Source: Anaerolineaceae bacterium UBA6086 | GTDB lineage: Bacteria > Chloroflexota > Anaerolineae > Anaerolineales > Anaerolineaceae | Length of the DNA stretch: 64,000 bases | Direction of reading: 5' to 3' | NCBI GenBank assembly: GCA_002436005.1 | Contig: DIXG01000075.1 | Location: 6,582 to 70,581 of the forward strand | In this document: piece by piece, positions 34,085 through 43,530 of the stretch | How the letters are laid out: each line of letters opens with the position of its first letter | Position numbering within the stretch: the first letter of the stretch is position 1 | The notes under the pieces: generated by a model | The model's database searches: none | What the model was told of the DNA's origin: nothing | Seen by the model: only the letters and a program-made list of their open reading frames with translations | Made by a program: the position numbers and the translations under genes

Positions 34085-36298
34085 ATGAAAACAAGACGAA
34101 TTTCTATTTTTGTGGCTATTATGATCCTGATAACCACCATCGCAAGTCCACTTCTGGAGGTGCAAGCAGTTCTTTTATCACAAGAGCCGCCACCTGTTGA
34201 AGAACCTATCGAAGCGCCGATTGAGGAACCGTTAGAAGAACCCATTGATGATCCTGGAGTGGAACCCACTGAAGAACCAGGTGAAGAACCGACACCGATA
34301 GAGGAACCAATAGATATCCCCACTGATGAGCCAGTTCAGGATCCGATGGAACCTCCATTTGGAGACATATCAGACCCGGTTTCAGCAAATGGGATTACCT
34401 ATCTTGAAGCGCCTTATTTATCAGATGACGGAAACACATTGTATAATGCTGTTCCCCCGCGGGTTCTTATCGTAGATGATAACCCTGAGATGCAAAATCT
34501 CCATTCACCATTAGATCCTGAAATGGCAGCAGCCATAGCAGAGGATCCTTCGCGTGCTGCTAACTTTTCCATTACCTATAAGGCAGCTGGCACGACTGAT
34601 CCCTGGGGAACCTCTTGTACAACTTTCCCGACAGCAGCACAGACAGCATTTGCTACGGCTGCAGCAATCTGGGCAAACACAATCAAATCTCCTGTTCCCA
34701 TTACCATCTCTGCCTGCTGGGCAAGCAGCCTTCCAGCAGGTGTACTTGGTTATTCTGGGGGACAACCTCTGCACAGAAACTATGCCGGCCTACCAAAATG
34801 GAATACCTGGTATCAGGGTTCCCTGGCAAATGCGCTGGTTGGAAGAGACCTTTCCACCAGTTATGATATGTATATCAGTTACAGCTCAACTTTTTCCTGG
34901 TACTATGGAACGGATGGAGATACGCCAGCAGGACAATACGATTTGGTAACGGTTGCAGCCCATGAAATCGCGCATGGTTTGAACTTTTCTGGGTCTGCCT
35001 ATTATTCAGGTGGAACCGGCGAGTATAAATACAGCGGGTATCCTGTGATATATGATCGATTTATGCAAAGTGCTACCGGTAAGAAGCTTTCTGAATATAA
35101 AAACCCATCGGCAGCGCTGGGTAGTTTATTTACCTCAGATAGCTTGTTTTGGGGCGGCTCTTATGCAAAGGCAGCCAACGGCGGAAAACCAGTGAAGATG
35201 TATGCGCCTGCAACATGGCGATCTGGCTCATCCTTCTCTCACTTGGATTACAACAAGTTTGCTGGGACAATCAACAGCATGATGGTCTATGCTGTGGCAA
35301 GCGGGTCCTCGCAACATTACCCTGGTCATGTCACGAAAGGCATCTTGCGGGATATGGGATGGAAACTAGCCTCAACATCAACCATCCCGACACTCATCTC
35401 GCCCATTGGTATGATCACAATGAGAACTCCCACGTACACATGGGGAAAGGTTTATGGGGCGACAGGTTACAGGATTGTGGTCAATAAGGGGACAACAAAA
35501 GTCTACGAGTTTTATCCTGACAATGCCTATTGTGGTGCGACAACCTGTTCTATTACACCAGGATCAGTCCTTGCTGACGGAAGTTACACTTGGAAAGTGA
35601 GAGCATATCTTGGGGGAACGTATAGAGATTGGTCTGCGGAGAAAACCTTTAAGGTTTCCACAGGGTTCACCTCTAACTTCACGAACAATGCCAATGGATG
35701 GGTCCCTCAATCGGGAACATGGAGCATCACCTCCCTTGGTTATTATCGTACTCCTGGGAAATATTTAAAGGCTTCCACGAGCGCCTACAAAGGCACGTTC
35801 CCAACCTTTACGTACGAAGTCCGTATGAAAAGAGGTGTTGATTTATATGCGGCAAATCGAGTTTACGTGAGAGGGACCCCCAGCCCACTCTCGGATTCTA
35901 AAGATTGGTATCATGGCTATGTTTTCCAGTATGCAAATGACCAAAGTTTTATGGTTTATAAAAGAGTCAATGGCATTACAACGATCCTGACCGGGTGGAA
36001 CTATTCCTCGGCGATCAATCCCTTTGGATGGAACACGCTTAAGGTAGTTGGCAGTGGCTCCTCCTTTACGTATTACATCAATGGGACTCTGGTGTGGACA
36101 GGGACAGATGCATCTTTGAGCACCGGTCAGGTAGGTGTTGGGATGTATAGAGCGGTGCCAGAGACTTCAAACTTGAACGTGGATTGGGCAAAACTCTCCA
36201 TCTATACCACGGCGTCTGTTGGTGATCAGGTGGCAGAGATTATCCAAGCGGATCCTTACTGGACGGATGTGAATGTGTCGCCGATTGATATTCATTAA
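34085..36298 (+). CDS. Secreted zincin-type metalloprotease with proline-glutamate linker and lectin-like C-terminal domains
   Basis: A 737-residue exported protein. A signal peptide (1-~28) is followed by a Glu/Pro repeat linker (about residues 38-100, EEPIEEP-type units). The catalytic motif HEIAHGLNFSG begins at His293, giving HExxH with Glu294; no third His follows at the metzincin position. A later PVIYDRFM and ILRDMGW are typical of secreted PA-like or matrixin-like bacterial proteases. From ~440 there is a fibronectin-III-like domain (TPTYTWGKVYGATGYRIVV) and then a LamG/DUF1080-like beta-sandwich ending near 715. It probably acts on proteins or cell-wall material outside the cell. GGGAG precedes the ATG. 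Flanking DNA is A+T-rich. Confidence 0.8.
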   Translation: MKTRRISIFVAIMILITTIASPLLEVQAVLLSQEPPPVEEPIEAPIEEPLEEPIDDPGVEPTEEPGEEPTPIEEPIDIPTDEPVQDPMEPPFGDISDPVSANGITYLEAPYLSDDGNTLYNAVPPRVLIVDDNPEMQNLHSPLDPEMAAAIAEDPSRAANFSITYKAAGTTDPWGTSCTTFPTAAQTAFATAAAIWANTIKSPVPITISACWASSLPAGVLGYSGGQPLHRNYAGLPKWNTWYQGSLANALVGRDLSTSYDMYISYSSTFSWYYGTDGDTPAGQYDLVTVAAHEIAHGLNFSGSAYYSGGTGEYKYSGYPVIYDRFMQSATGKKLSEYKNPSAALGSLFTSDSLFWGGSYAKAANGGKPVKMYAPATWRSGSSFSHLDYNKFAGTINSMMVYAVASGSSQHYPGHVTKGILRDMGWKLASTSTIPTLISPIGMITMRTPTYTWGKVYGATGYRIVVNKGTTKVYEFYPDNAYCGATTCSITPGSVLADGSYTWKVRAYLGGTYRDWSAEKTFKVSTGFTSNFTNNANGWVPQSGTWSITSLGYYRTPGKYLKASTSAYKGTFPTFTYEVRMKRGVDLYAANRVYVRGTPSPLSDSKDWYHGYVFQYANDQSFMVYKRVNGITTILTGWNYSSAINPFGWNTLKVVGSGSSFTYYINGTLVWTGTDASLSTGQVGVGMYRAVPETSNLNVDWAKLSIYTTASVGDQVAEIIQADPYWTDVNVSPIDIH

Positions 36299-36355
36299 TC
36301 CCTCTCAAAAATTTAAGAAGGTCTGGCTGCTGAATTTTATGGCCTAATCAACAAA

Positions 36356-36394
36356 ATAACCGGTGAATCTTGACTGATTCACCGGTTATCGTTT
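36356..36394. terminator. Bidirectional Rho-independent terminator between convergent genes
   Basis: A perfect 14-bp stem (36356-36369 with 36376-36389) and a 6-nt loop. CGTTTT follows on the plus strand and ATTTTGTT on the minus strand, so it can serve both the protease gene and the lipoprotein gene. Confidence 0.88.
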
Positions 36395-36434
36395 TGCAGG
36401 AATAACTCTCAGTAGTTCTAAAGTCGAAGATGGG

Positions 36435-37004
36435 TTAATTGAAAACGGGCTCGAAAATGAAGAACGCATCGTCCTCTCTCACGATCAGGCGACCATCACT
36501 GATGCGGATATATTCATCAAAGCCAAAAAGTGAGCAGTTTGTTTTAAACACCTGGATTTGTTGAAACTCACTGATTCCAAGCCTTTCGGGAGAAATGTCC
36601 CAGGAAGATGATAGAAAATCAACAGTATCTGCTGTTTCTTCAAGGAATTTCACACCAATACAGACCTGGCCATCAAAATAAATCTCATTTTCATTGATGT
36701 CCAATGTGAGAAATAATCTATCTTTGGCCTTAGATTCGTCTCCTTGAAATGAATCCGCCAGCACATAGTCTGTGATGCGCCACAAAACCCTGATAGATGT
36801 TCCCTGGTTAGCATCTTCTAGATTTCTAATCTCTGCTTGGTTTTCAGACAAATCGATTTCCTGCTCTGTTTCATTATCTAATGGCGAGTTGTCTTCACCT
36901 TCTGGAATAGGTGGCATTGATGGGCCGTCGATCCCTGCAACGCATGACGTTAACATCAGAATGATTGGAACAAGATTGAGCAACAATCTGAAAGATAATT
37001 TCAT
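36435..37004 (-). CDS. Lipoprotein of unknown function
   Basis: A 189-residue protein with a lipoprotein signal ending in LTSC, an acidic Pro/Asp/Glu linker (residues ~25-60), and a folded part of about 125 residues without recognised motifs (two cysteines, in GQVCIGV and FKTNCSLF, might form a disulfide). The start at 37004 has GAGGAGGATATT directly upstream; the open frame extends 8 codons further but would spoil the signal peptide. It converges on the metalloprotease gene and shares its terminator. The upstream 190 bp show no other gene. Confidence 0.75.
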   Translation of the reverse strand: MKLSFRLLLNLVPIILMLTSCVAGIDGPSMPPIPEGEDNSPLDNETEQEIDLSENQAEIRNLEDANQGTSIRVLWRITDYVLADSFQGDESKAKDRLFLTLDINENEIYFDGQVCIGVKFLEETADTVDFLSSSWDISPERLGISEFQQIQVFKTNCSLFGFDEYIRISDGRLIVREDDAFFIFEPVFN

Positions 37005-37218
37005 AATATCCTCCTCCTCAAATTTCAATGGTTACCGTGATTGATTGATGATTTGCAAAACAGACGTTTTATTTCATGAATATGTTCCCGATTAAGCGAT
37101 TTTTGCAGTAAATTGTAATCAACAGAGTAAAATTTGTGCAAAAAGTGATGTTCATTGTTTGTCTGGAAGGGGAATCCACAGCAGATAAATCCTTTGGATT
37201 TTTACCAGAGTTTCAACC

Positions 37219-37866
37219 CTAATAGGCGTCGATCTGTTTCCAATCGCCCTCAAAATTGGCGGCGGCTTCATCCACCAGTCCCTGCGTCAGGTAGGATTCC
37301 ACGTCTTTTTCCCAAATGAACCCAGATCGGATCCCGTTGGCGGCATAGACTGCGATTTCGGTCGCATCATAGATACCGGTGCAGATCTCAACATCGTAGC
37401 CCTGTACGTCAATGATCTCCTGCATGGCAAACACGCCTTCCATCTTGGAGAGGATATTGCGCTTTTGCAGCATGCCGCTGTAGGGTGCAATTGCCACCGC
37501 GCCAGCTGCCACCGCGAAGACCATCCAGGTGCTGGTGGGGACGGCGGTCGCCATGATGGGCAAACCCTGTTGGCTCAATTGCCGGATGACGGATAACCCG
37601 TTGCGGGTGGCGGGCACCTTGATGCGCATTTTATCAGGGTCAATCGCCAGCATTTCGTCTGCCTCGCGCAGCATGTCGCGCACTTCGCCCGCATGCAGCT
37701 GGTAATAGGCGTAAGGCGCAATTTTGCACAGGTCTGCGAAGATCTCTTTAGGGTTACGGGATTCCTGTGCCACGACGTGGGGGTTGGTGATCACGCCTTC
37801 AAAGACGCCGTAAGCGAAGAATTGTTCAGCGCGTTCAGGATTTGCAGTTGCCAGCCAGAATTTCAT
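37219..37866 (-). CDS. Transaldolase/fructose-6-phosphate aldolase (FSA)-like protein
   Basis: A 215-residue single-barrel protein of the transaldolase family, the length of FSA. The Schiff-base lysine is present in MRIKVPAT (Lys83), and GVITNP matches the family's TTNP motif. The usual Asp6 of the DTAN start is Ala here (FWLATANPE), so a residue that takes part in FSA catalysis is missing; the protein may have a different aldol donor or altered activity. TAGGAG precedes the ATG. It starts 11 bp after an SIS-domain gene and is probably cotranscribed with it, suggesting a joint sugar-phosphate pathway. Confidence 0.82.
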   Translation of the reverse strand: MKFWLATANPERAEQFFAYGVFEGVITNPHVVAQESRNPKEIFADLCKIAPYAYYQLHAGEVRDMLREADEMLAIDPDKMRIKVPATRNGLSVIRQLSQQGLPIMATAVPTSTWMVFAVAAGAVAIAPYSGMLQKRNILSKMEGVFAMQEIIDVQGYDVEICTGIYDATEIAVYAANGIRSGFIWEKDVESYLTQGLVDEAAANFEGDWKQIDAY

Positions 37867-37877
37867 ATTGTTTACTC

Positions 37878-38630
37878 CTATAATTTTGTGATCAGTTGTT
37901 TATGTGCTTCGAAGAGGGCTTCTTCTTTGCGGAGGACCTCATTGATGTTGCCGCTCACGTTATGGCTCGGGTAAATGTGGAAAGGGACACCCTTTTCTGC
38001 CAGCAAACGCACAGTCTCAACGACGATGGCGTTCATGATGATCATCCCGGCGATGGTCGACCCGCCGCCAGTATGGATATCCTCAGGGTAGGTGACCAGG
38101 GCATCTCCTTCAGGAACATGGGTATCGATGTGGATATCAGCAATTTCCATCAGGCGTTTACCGAGCTTGTTCTTGGGATGATTTGCCAGCGAGTGTGCCG
38201 CGGAGCTGACGCCAATCGTTGTCAGCGATTGCTGCCTGGCAAGGTCACATATTTCGACCGGCAGAGCGTTGATGCCGGAGTTGGAGAAGACGATCAGTGT
38301 GTCCTGTGGAGTGAGGGTGTAGTTGGAGAGGATCACCTCGGCAAAGCCGCTGGTCTGCTCAAGGAAGGACATTTGCCTTTGCCCTCCCTTACCGGTCACG
38401 AAGCCGTTGAACCCAAGTTCGGGTTCGGTGATCTGAACGAAACCCACAATCGAGCCGATGCGCGGAAAGGCCTCCTGCGGGGGCAGGGCGCTGTGCCCGG
38501 CGCCAAACATCAGCACGACGCGCCCAGCTGCAATCGAATTCGCGCAGGCTTGGGCAGCCTTTTGGATGTTTTGCGTTTCGTGATCATCAATCAGATGGAT
38601 CACCTGCTGCATTTTGATGATAAAATCCAT
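37878..38630 (-). CDS. SIS-domain sugar-phosphate-binding protein (UPF0309-like)
   Basis: A 250-residue protein with one SIS domain. The motif VLMFGAGHSALPPQEAFPRIG marks the first sugar-phosphate loop, and TLIVFSNSGINALPVEI the second (S-N-S-G-x-N). These follow the pattern of the UPF0309 group and, more distantly, of MurQ-type etherases and phosphosugar isomerases. THVPEGDALV and TGGGSTIAGMIIMNAIV are further family features. AAAGGAAAT lies before the ATG. It is the first gene of a two-gene unit with the FSA-like protein and divergent from uvrB. The substrate is not determined. Confidence 0.85.
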   Translation of the reverse strand: MDFIIKMQQVIHLIDDHETQNIQKAAQACANSIAAGRVVLMFGAGHSALPPQEAFPRIGSIVGFVQITEPELGFNGFVTGKGGQRQMSFLEQTSGFAEVILSNYTLTPQDTLIVFSNSGINALPVEICDLARQQSLTTIGVSSAAHSLANHPKNKLGKRLMEIADIHIDTHVPEGDALVTYPEDIHTGGGSTIAGMIIMNAIVVETVRLLAEKGVPFHIYPSHNVSGNINEVLRKEEALFEAHKQLITKL

Positions 38631-38794
38631 TCTTATTTCCTTTTATCTTTATGATCTTCAAAATGAATTTTACCGCATGATGCAAGAGAAAATGGGCTCT
38701 GTACATGGATCAGATTTATGCTTGGGTTAATCGGGTAGAATCTGTTTTTACCGAAAATGTTGATTTCTGATTTCAAGAGGAACTGGATCATAGA

Positions 38795-40837
38795 ATGCCA
38801 TTTGAACTGCACGCCCCCTATGGGCCGACAGGCGATCAACCCCAGGCGATTGCTGAACTGGTTGAAGGAATTCAAAAAGGTTATCAGCACCAGGTACTGC
38901 TGGGTGCCACGGGCACCGGTAAAACCTTCACGGTTGCCAATGTGATCCAGCAGGTGCAGCTGCCGACCCTGGTGATGGCGCATAATAAGACCTTGGCAGC
39001 CCAGCTGTATGCTGAATTTAAGGAATTCTTCCCAAATAACGCGGTGGAGTTCTTTGTCTCTTACTATGATTATTATCAACCCGAAGCCTATGTTCCCCGC
39101 CAGGATCTGTATATTGAAAAAGAAACCGATATTAATGAGGAGATAGACCGGCTGCGCCTGGCTGCGACGACATCTTTGATGTCTCGCAAGGATGTGATTA
39201 TCGTGGCTTCGGTTTCCGCCATCTATGGTCTGGGTGACCCCGAAGCTTATCGGGGTAACACCACACGGCTGGAAGTAGGTGAAATCCATCGCCGAAACGC
39301 GCTCTTGCGCCGGCTGGTGGAAAGCCAGTATTCGCGCAACGATTTTGAACTCAAACCCGGTATCTTTCGGGTGCGGGGAGATACGCTTGAAATTCTACCA
39401 GCCTATGATGATACACGGGCTTACCGGGTCAGTTTCTTTGGCGATGAGGTGGAACGGATTATCGCGGTCAACCCGCTGACGGGCGAGGTTTATGAAGATC
39501 TGCAATCTGTGGAGATTTATCCTGCCAAGCATTACGTCACGGAAGAAGACCGGATGAAGCAGGCAGTCACCAATATCGAAATGGAACTGGAGGAACAGCT
39601 GGCAGCACTGCGGTCGCAGGAGCGCTTGTTGGAAGCCCAGCGATTGGAGCAGCGCACCCGTTATGACCTGGAAATGCTGCGTGAGGTGGGTTATTGCTCT
39701 GGCATTGAGAACTACTCACGCCACATTGACGGCCGCCCGGCGGGATCGGCGCCCTGGACGTTGATCGACTTCCTCCCAAAGGAGTATTTGCTGGTGCTGG
39801 ATGAATCGCACATGATGATCCCCCAGATACGCGGCATGTATAATGGCGACCGATCGCGCAAACAGGTGCTGGTGGAATATGGCTTCCGACTGCCCTCCGC
39901 GATGGATAACCGACCGCTGACTTTTGATGAATTCAAGCAGCAGATGGGCATCACGCTCTACACTTCCGCCACGCCCGCCCAATATGAACTGGACCTGGCA
40001 GACCAGGTGGTGGAGCAAATCATCCGCCCCACAGGCTTAATCGATCCCAACATTGTCGTGCGTCCATCCGAAGGACAGGTGGATGACCTGGTGGGGGAAA
40101 TCCATCGCCGGATTGAGCACGGCGAGCGAGTGCTGGTGACGACCCTCACCAAGCGCATGGCTGAGGACCTTTCGGATTACCTGATGGAGCTGGGGCTGAA
40201 GGTGCACTATCTGCATTCGGAGGTGGATACACTGGAACGTGTGGGGATCCTGAGGGATTTGCGGCTGGGAGTTTTCGATGTGGTGGTGGGGATCAACCTG
40301 CTGCGTGAGGGGTTAGATTTGCCCGAGGTTTCCCTGGTGGCGATCCTGGATGCTGATAAGCAGGGGTTCTTGCGCTCAGGAACGGCGCTGATCCAGACGG
40401 TGGGACGGGCTGCGCGGCATCTTCATGGCGAGGTGATTATGTATGCCGACCGGATCACGGATGCCATGAAACAGGCCATTGATGAAACCAACCGCCGGCG
40501 AGAAATCCAGGTAGCCTATAACATAGAACATCATATCGAGCCTGCCAGCGTGATCAAATCGGTACGGGATCTGACGGACCGACTGGCACGCGATGCTGGG
40601 GTGGATGAGGAAGGCGATCTGCGCGGCAAGGTCAGCAAGCTGGAGCAAAAAGAACTGGCACGGATGATCGCTGAATTGGAAAAGCAGATGAAAGCTGCAG
40701 CCAAAGAGCTGGAATTTGAACGGGCTGCTTTACTGCGAGACCAGGTCTATGAACTGCGGGAGATTTTGGCTGAGGAATCGAACCTGCCGCCTTGGAAAAA
40801 AGTGCAGATGCTCAGCGGGGGCAACCGGCAAGATTAA
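38795..40837 (+). CDS. uvrB: Excinuclease ABC subunit B
   Basis: UvrB verifies DNA damage after UvrA and recruits UvrC in nucleotide excision repair. The 680 residues show the DEAD-like helicase core: Walker A GATGTGKT (residues 37-44), the beta-hairpin region [12 protein letters not shown], Walker B VLDESH, and the C-terminal helicase half ([35 protein letters not shown]). A UVR motif at the C-terminus ([24 protein letters not shown]) binds UvrC. The start [16 protein letters not shown] is typical. The upstream 164 bp are the divergent promoter region with the SIS gene. Confidence 0.97.
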   Translation: MPFELHAPYGPTGDQPQAIAELVEGIQKGYQHQVLLGATGTGKTFTVANVIQQVQLPTLVMAHNKTLAAQLYAEFKEFFPNNAVEFFVSYYDYYQPEAYVPRQDLYIEKETDINEEIDRLRLAATTSLMSRKDVIIVASVSAIYGLGDPEAYRGNTTRLEVGEIHRRNALLRRLVESQYSRNDFELKPGIFRVRGDTLEILPAYDDTRAYRVSFFGDEVERIIAVNPLTGEVYEDLQSVEIYPAKHYVTEEDRMKQAVTNIEMELEEQLAALRSQERLLEAQRLEQRTRYDLEMLREVGYCSGIENYSRHIDGRPAGSAPWTLIDFLPKEYLLVLDESHMMIPQIRGMYNGDRSRKQVLVEYGFRLPSAMDNRPLTFDEFKQQMGITLYTSATPAQYELDLADQVVEQIIRPTGLIDPNIVVRPSEGQVDDLVGEIHRRIEHGERVLVTTLTKRMAEDLSDYLMELGLKVHYLHSEVDTLERVGILRDLRLGVFDVVVGINLLREGLDLPEVSLVAILDADKQGFLRSGTALIQTVGRAARHLHGEVIMYADRITDAMKQAIDETNRRREIQVAYNIEHHIEPASVIKSVRDLTDRLARDAGVDEEGDLRGKVSKLEQKELARMIAELEKQMKAAAKELEFERAALLRDQVYELREILAEESNLPPWKKVQMLSGGNRQD

Positions 40838-40908
40838 TGGGGTAAGGGATGTTGGGTGGAAGGGTTTTTTGTGCTGCCCGGCTGGATCGAGTTTAGAAAT
40901 TCTACGGA

Positions 40909-41202
40909 TCAGCCAGTGCTGCGGACACTAAATCGGTTGAACTGCCCACCCGCATCCGAAAAGGAATAGTCCACATCTGAGACAAACCCACCTGCAGGAC
41001 CTTTGCGCAGGGTGGTCAGCAGTTGGTTAAGCGCCTGGTAGTCACCCTCTGCCAGCACTTCCACCCTGCCATCGTGTCGATTGCGGACCCAGCCGCTTAA
41101 TTGGAGCGTTTGGGCGGCGTTCAGCGTGAAATAGCGAAAGCCCACTCCCTGAACGCGTCCACTGATAAAGGCGTGTAACTGATAGATCTGAGACTCACTC
41201 AT
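40909..41202 (-). CDS. acyP: Acylphosphatase
   Basis: A 97-residue enzyme that hydrolyses acyl phosphates. The substrate-binding loop and catalytic Arg are in GRVQGVGFRYF, and the catalytic Asn in LSGWVRNRHDGRVEV; both match the family. The GPxxxxV-type stretch (KGPAGGFVSDVDYSF) also fits. The start at 41202 gives the usual family length; an ATG at 41235 would add 11 residues without family resemblance. It lies just downstream of a terminator, so it needs its own promoter or read-through from the HEAT-repeat gene. Confidence 0.92.
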   Translation of the reverse strand: MSESQIYQLHAFISGRVQGVGFRYFTLNAAQTLQLSGWVRNRHDGRVEVLAEGDYQALNQLLTTLRKGPAGGFVSDVDYSFSDAGGQFNRFSVRSTG

Positions 41203-41282
41203 ATGTAAAAGCCATCCCGTTTGCAAGGTGTTCATATCCAGTTTCTCTGATTTTACTTGATTTGGTTTCTGTCTGGAATGAA

Positions 41283-41318
41283 AAACGCGTCCTGAGCCAA
41301 TTCGGACGCGTTTGGTTT
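41283..41318. terminator. Rho-independent terminator after the HEAT-repeat gene
   Basis: AAACGCGTCC (41283-41292) pairs with GGACGCGTTT (41304-41313), loop of 11 nt. On the minus strand the stem runs into a T-rich tract, ending the HEAT-repeat transcript; on the plus strand GGTTTTT follows. Confidence 0.8.
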
Positions 41319-41336
41319 TTAGAACCAGAGCGAGGG

Positions 41337-42344
41337 TCAGTCTTCAAAGTCGTCGTCAAGATCCCAATCTTCGGGGTCATCTTCTTCAAAGCGCATCATG
41401 TCAAAAAGGTTGTATTGTTCGGTAAAGTCCAGGTTTTCAAGGGCTTCTTCCAGGAGTTGGAGGTCATCCGGGTCATCCGTGTCTTCGATTGCTGCTTCGA
41501 TCAGGGAGCGAACACCTTTCCCGCCGATTTTGGTGAGCGACCAGATGGCAGCGTAGTAAAGATCGTTGTCATCGGTCCCCTCCTCAAGCAGATCAAAGAG
41601 CAGATCGCGTGCATCCTGAAGCTCCAATTCACCCGCGGCGCGCACTGCTTCATAGCGCACCTGTAAGTCGGGGTGCTCGATCATACGCAGCACAGGTTCT
41701 GCCCAGCGCTGGTCAACGGAGCGTCCCATGGCAAACAGGGCGCTTTGTAACCACTCTTCATCGTCGGACTCGTAGGCTTCCTGGATTAAACGCGGCACGT
41801 CTGCGTGGCTGCTATAGCCGAGGGACTCCAGTGCTCGGCGACGGACGAGGGGGTCGTCTCCCCCGAGATGGGTTCGGATGAGATGTTTGAGCAGAAGCTG
41901 ATAGGTGGATTCTGTGATCTCTTCCAGTTCGCCCATATAGGCAAATACACCCAGAGCGGTGGCTGCTGCCGCGCGAACGATCGATTCTGGGTCTTCTTCC
42001 ATCAGTTTAATGAAGCGAGGCACCAGGCTTTCCTGTTCGGATTGCCACAGAAGCCGAATGGCTGTTGCCCGGGTGACAGGATCTTCATCTTCGAGGCAGT
42101 GAAGGGCAAAGGAATCGAAATACAGGATCGTATCCCCTTCTGCCAGGACTTCCATATCTTCCAGCAATCCCCGCCGGCGCAGGGTCTGCACCTGGGGCCA
42201 GACTTTGCTCAGCTTATTCAGATCTTCCGGGCAGATATCAGAGAAAAAATAGAGTAAGGAAGCTGGAAAAGGCGTCTCCGGGTTGAGGAGTGCCGCTTTG
42301 ATCTCTGAAAAATCAAATTCTTTATTGTAAGGTGAGTCGCTCAT
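41337..42344 (-). CDS. HEAT-repeat protein
   Basis: A 335-residue acidic, all-helical soluble protein with at least five HEAT/PBS-lyase-like repeats (DPVTRATAIRLL, DPESIVRAAAATALGVF, DPLVRRRALESLGYSS, HPDLQVRYEAVRAAGEL, DLYYAAIWSLTKIG). The C-terminus ends in a very acidic tail (EEDDPEDWDLDDDFED). Such proteins are scaffolds; no enzyme motif is seen. AGAGGTT precedes the ATG. It lies 21 bp after rseP and is probably cotranscribed with it. Its partners are unknown. Confidence 0.82.
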   Translation of the reverse strand: MSDSPYNKEFDFSEIKAALLNPETPFPASLLYFFSDICPEDLNKLSKVWPQVQTLRRRGLLEDMEVLAEGDTILYFDSFALHCLEDEDPVTRATAIRLLWQSEQESLVPRFIKLMEEDPESIVRAAAATALGVFAYMGELEEITESTYQLLLKHLIRTHLGGDDPLVRRRALESLGYSSHADVPRLIQEAYESDDEEWLQSALFAMGRSVDQRWAEPVLRMIEHPDLQVRYEAVRAAGELELQDARDLLFDLLEEGTDDNDLYYAAIWSLTKIGGKGVRSLIEAAIEDTDDPDDLQLLEEALENLDFTEQYNLFDMMRFEEDDPEDWDLDDDFED

Positions 42345-42365
42345 AAGAACCTCTGGGTAATTTCA

Positions 42366-43442
42366 CTAAGGAATGACAACCGGGTTGGTGAAATCCAGAA
42401 CGGTGATCACAACCATTAAAAAGATGAGTAGCATGAGACTGACCGTGTTGACGGCGTTTTCCCATTTTTGAGGAATGCGCTTTTTGAAGAGCAATTCAGG
42501 CAGGGTGAAGAGGATTCGCCCGCCATCCAGTGCCGGGATGGGCAGCAGGTTGGTGATGCCCAGGGCAATGGAAATGTTGGCGATAATCGAAAGGGTGAAG
42601 ATCGGGAGGGGTTCTGCCGTCGCCAGCTCGGTTTGCTGATCCATTTCAACCGCCTGGCTGTAGATATCATAAATGCCTTTATAGCCAACCGGGCGTGCCA
42701 GTGCGGGATCGACGGTGCCACGGATCAGGCGGATGGGCAATAAAAAGGTTTCGCGGATGATGTAGCCGGTGGATTGGAAGGCGAAACCCACGGATTGGAA
42801 GAAGGGGGTGGGTTTGAGCGGGTTGCCCAAACCGACACCCATTGCGCCTTCCCCTTCGGGAGGGTTAGCGCGTGGGGTGATGGCAATTGTGCTCTGTTCC
42901 CCATCACGCTCAACCGTCAAAATGATTTCCTCACCCAGCTGCTGGTTAATAGTTTCAATCAGGCGGTCAATATCCTGGATCGGCTGGCCATCCACTGCCA
43001 GGATGATATCCCCGGGCTGCAGCCCAACCTGCATGGCAGGCGAATTAGGCGCAATCTGGGTGATCATTGCCTGGTCGGAAGCTGGGATGCCGATGGCGCT
43101 GTAGATCACCACCAGCAGGATGATCCCGATCAGGAAGTTCATCACCGGACCGGAAAGGGCAATCACCAAACGTTTCCATGCCGGGGCGGCTGCCATACCG
43201 TCTTCGATGGAATCGTCTGCTTCACCCTTAGGGCGCACGAAACCTCCAAAAGGGATCCAGTTAAGGGAGATAACAGTGCCCTTCCACTCACCAAGCTTTG
43301 CCAGGCGGGGTGGGTAGCCAAAACCAAACTCTTCGATTGGCACGCCGACGGCACGTGCAGAGAGGAAGTGACCTAATTCGTGGAAGAAGATCAGCACACC
43401 GATGACAAAAACAACTTGCAAAATTAATAGAATGATGTTCAT
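42366..43442 (-). CDS. rseP: Site-2-type intramembrane metalloprotease with PDZ domain
   Basis: A 358-residue RseP/MmpA-family protease that cuts transmembrane substrates such as anti-sigma factors. The zinc motif HELGH at 21-25 is in the first helix. A PDZ domain spans about 115-195 (QVGLQPGDIILAVDGQPIQDID). The third metal ligand is in PIPALDGGRI near residue 305, and the last helix closes the C-terminus. It has only one PDZ, as in many Gram-positive-type homologues. AGAAGG precedes the ATG. A promoter-like TATAAT lies in the 88-bp gap upstream, so it may be transcribed separately from the mevalonate-related genes. Confidence 0.93.
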   Translation of the reverse strand: MNIILLILQVVFVIGVLIFFHELGHFLSARAVGVPIEEFGFGYPPRLAKLGEWKGTVISLNWIPFGGFVRPKGEADDSIEDGMAAAPAWKRLVIALSGPVMNFLIGIILLVVIYSAIGIPASDQAMITQIAPNSPAMQVGLQPGDIILAVDGQPIQDIDRLIETINQQLGEEIILTVERDGEQSTIAITPRANPPEGEGAMGVGLGNPLKPTPFFQSVGFAFQSTGYIIRETFLLPIRLIRGTVDPALARPVGYKGIYDIYSQAVEMDQQTELATAEPLPIFTLSIIANISIALGITNLLPIPALDGGRILFTLPELLFKKRIPQKWENAVNTVSLMLLIFLMVVITVLDFTNPVVIP

Positions 43443-43460
43443 GTTTTCCTTCTAAAAGCG

Positions 43461-43479
43461 CGTGTTTGATGCAAACACG
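43461..43479 (-). other. Short intergenic hairpin upstream of rseP
   Basis: CGTGTTTG (43461-43468) and CAAACACG (43472-43479) form an 8-bp stem with a 3-nt loop in the rseP leader. No T-run follows on the minus strand. It could be a protein-binding site or an mRNA stabiliser. Confidence 0.5.
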
Positions 43480-43506
43480 GGAATCCTTATTTGAAATTGA
43501 TTTTTT

Positions 43507-43512
43507 ATTATA
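43507..43512 (-). promoter_or_regulatory. TATAAT box for rseP
   Basis: On the minus strand TATAAT lies about 65 nt before the rseP ATG, directly after a G/C-rich CCCCGGGGGG block. No convincing -35 box is seen. Confidence 0.4.
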
Positions 43513-43530
43513 CCCCCCGGGGCAAAACAA

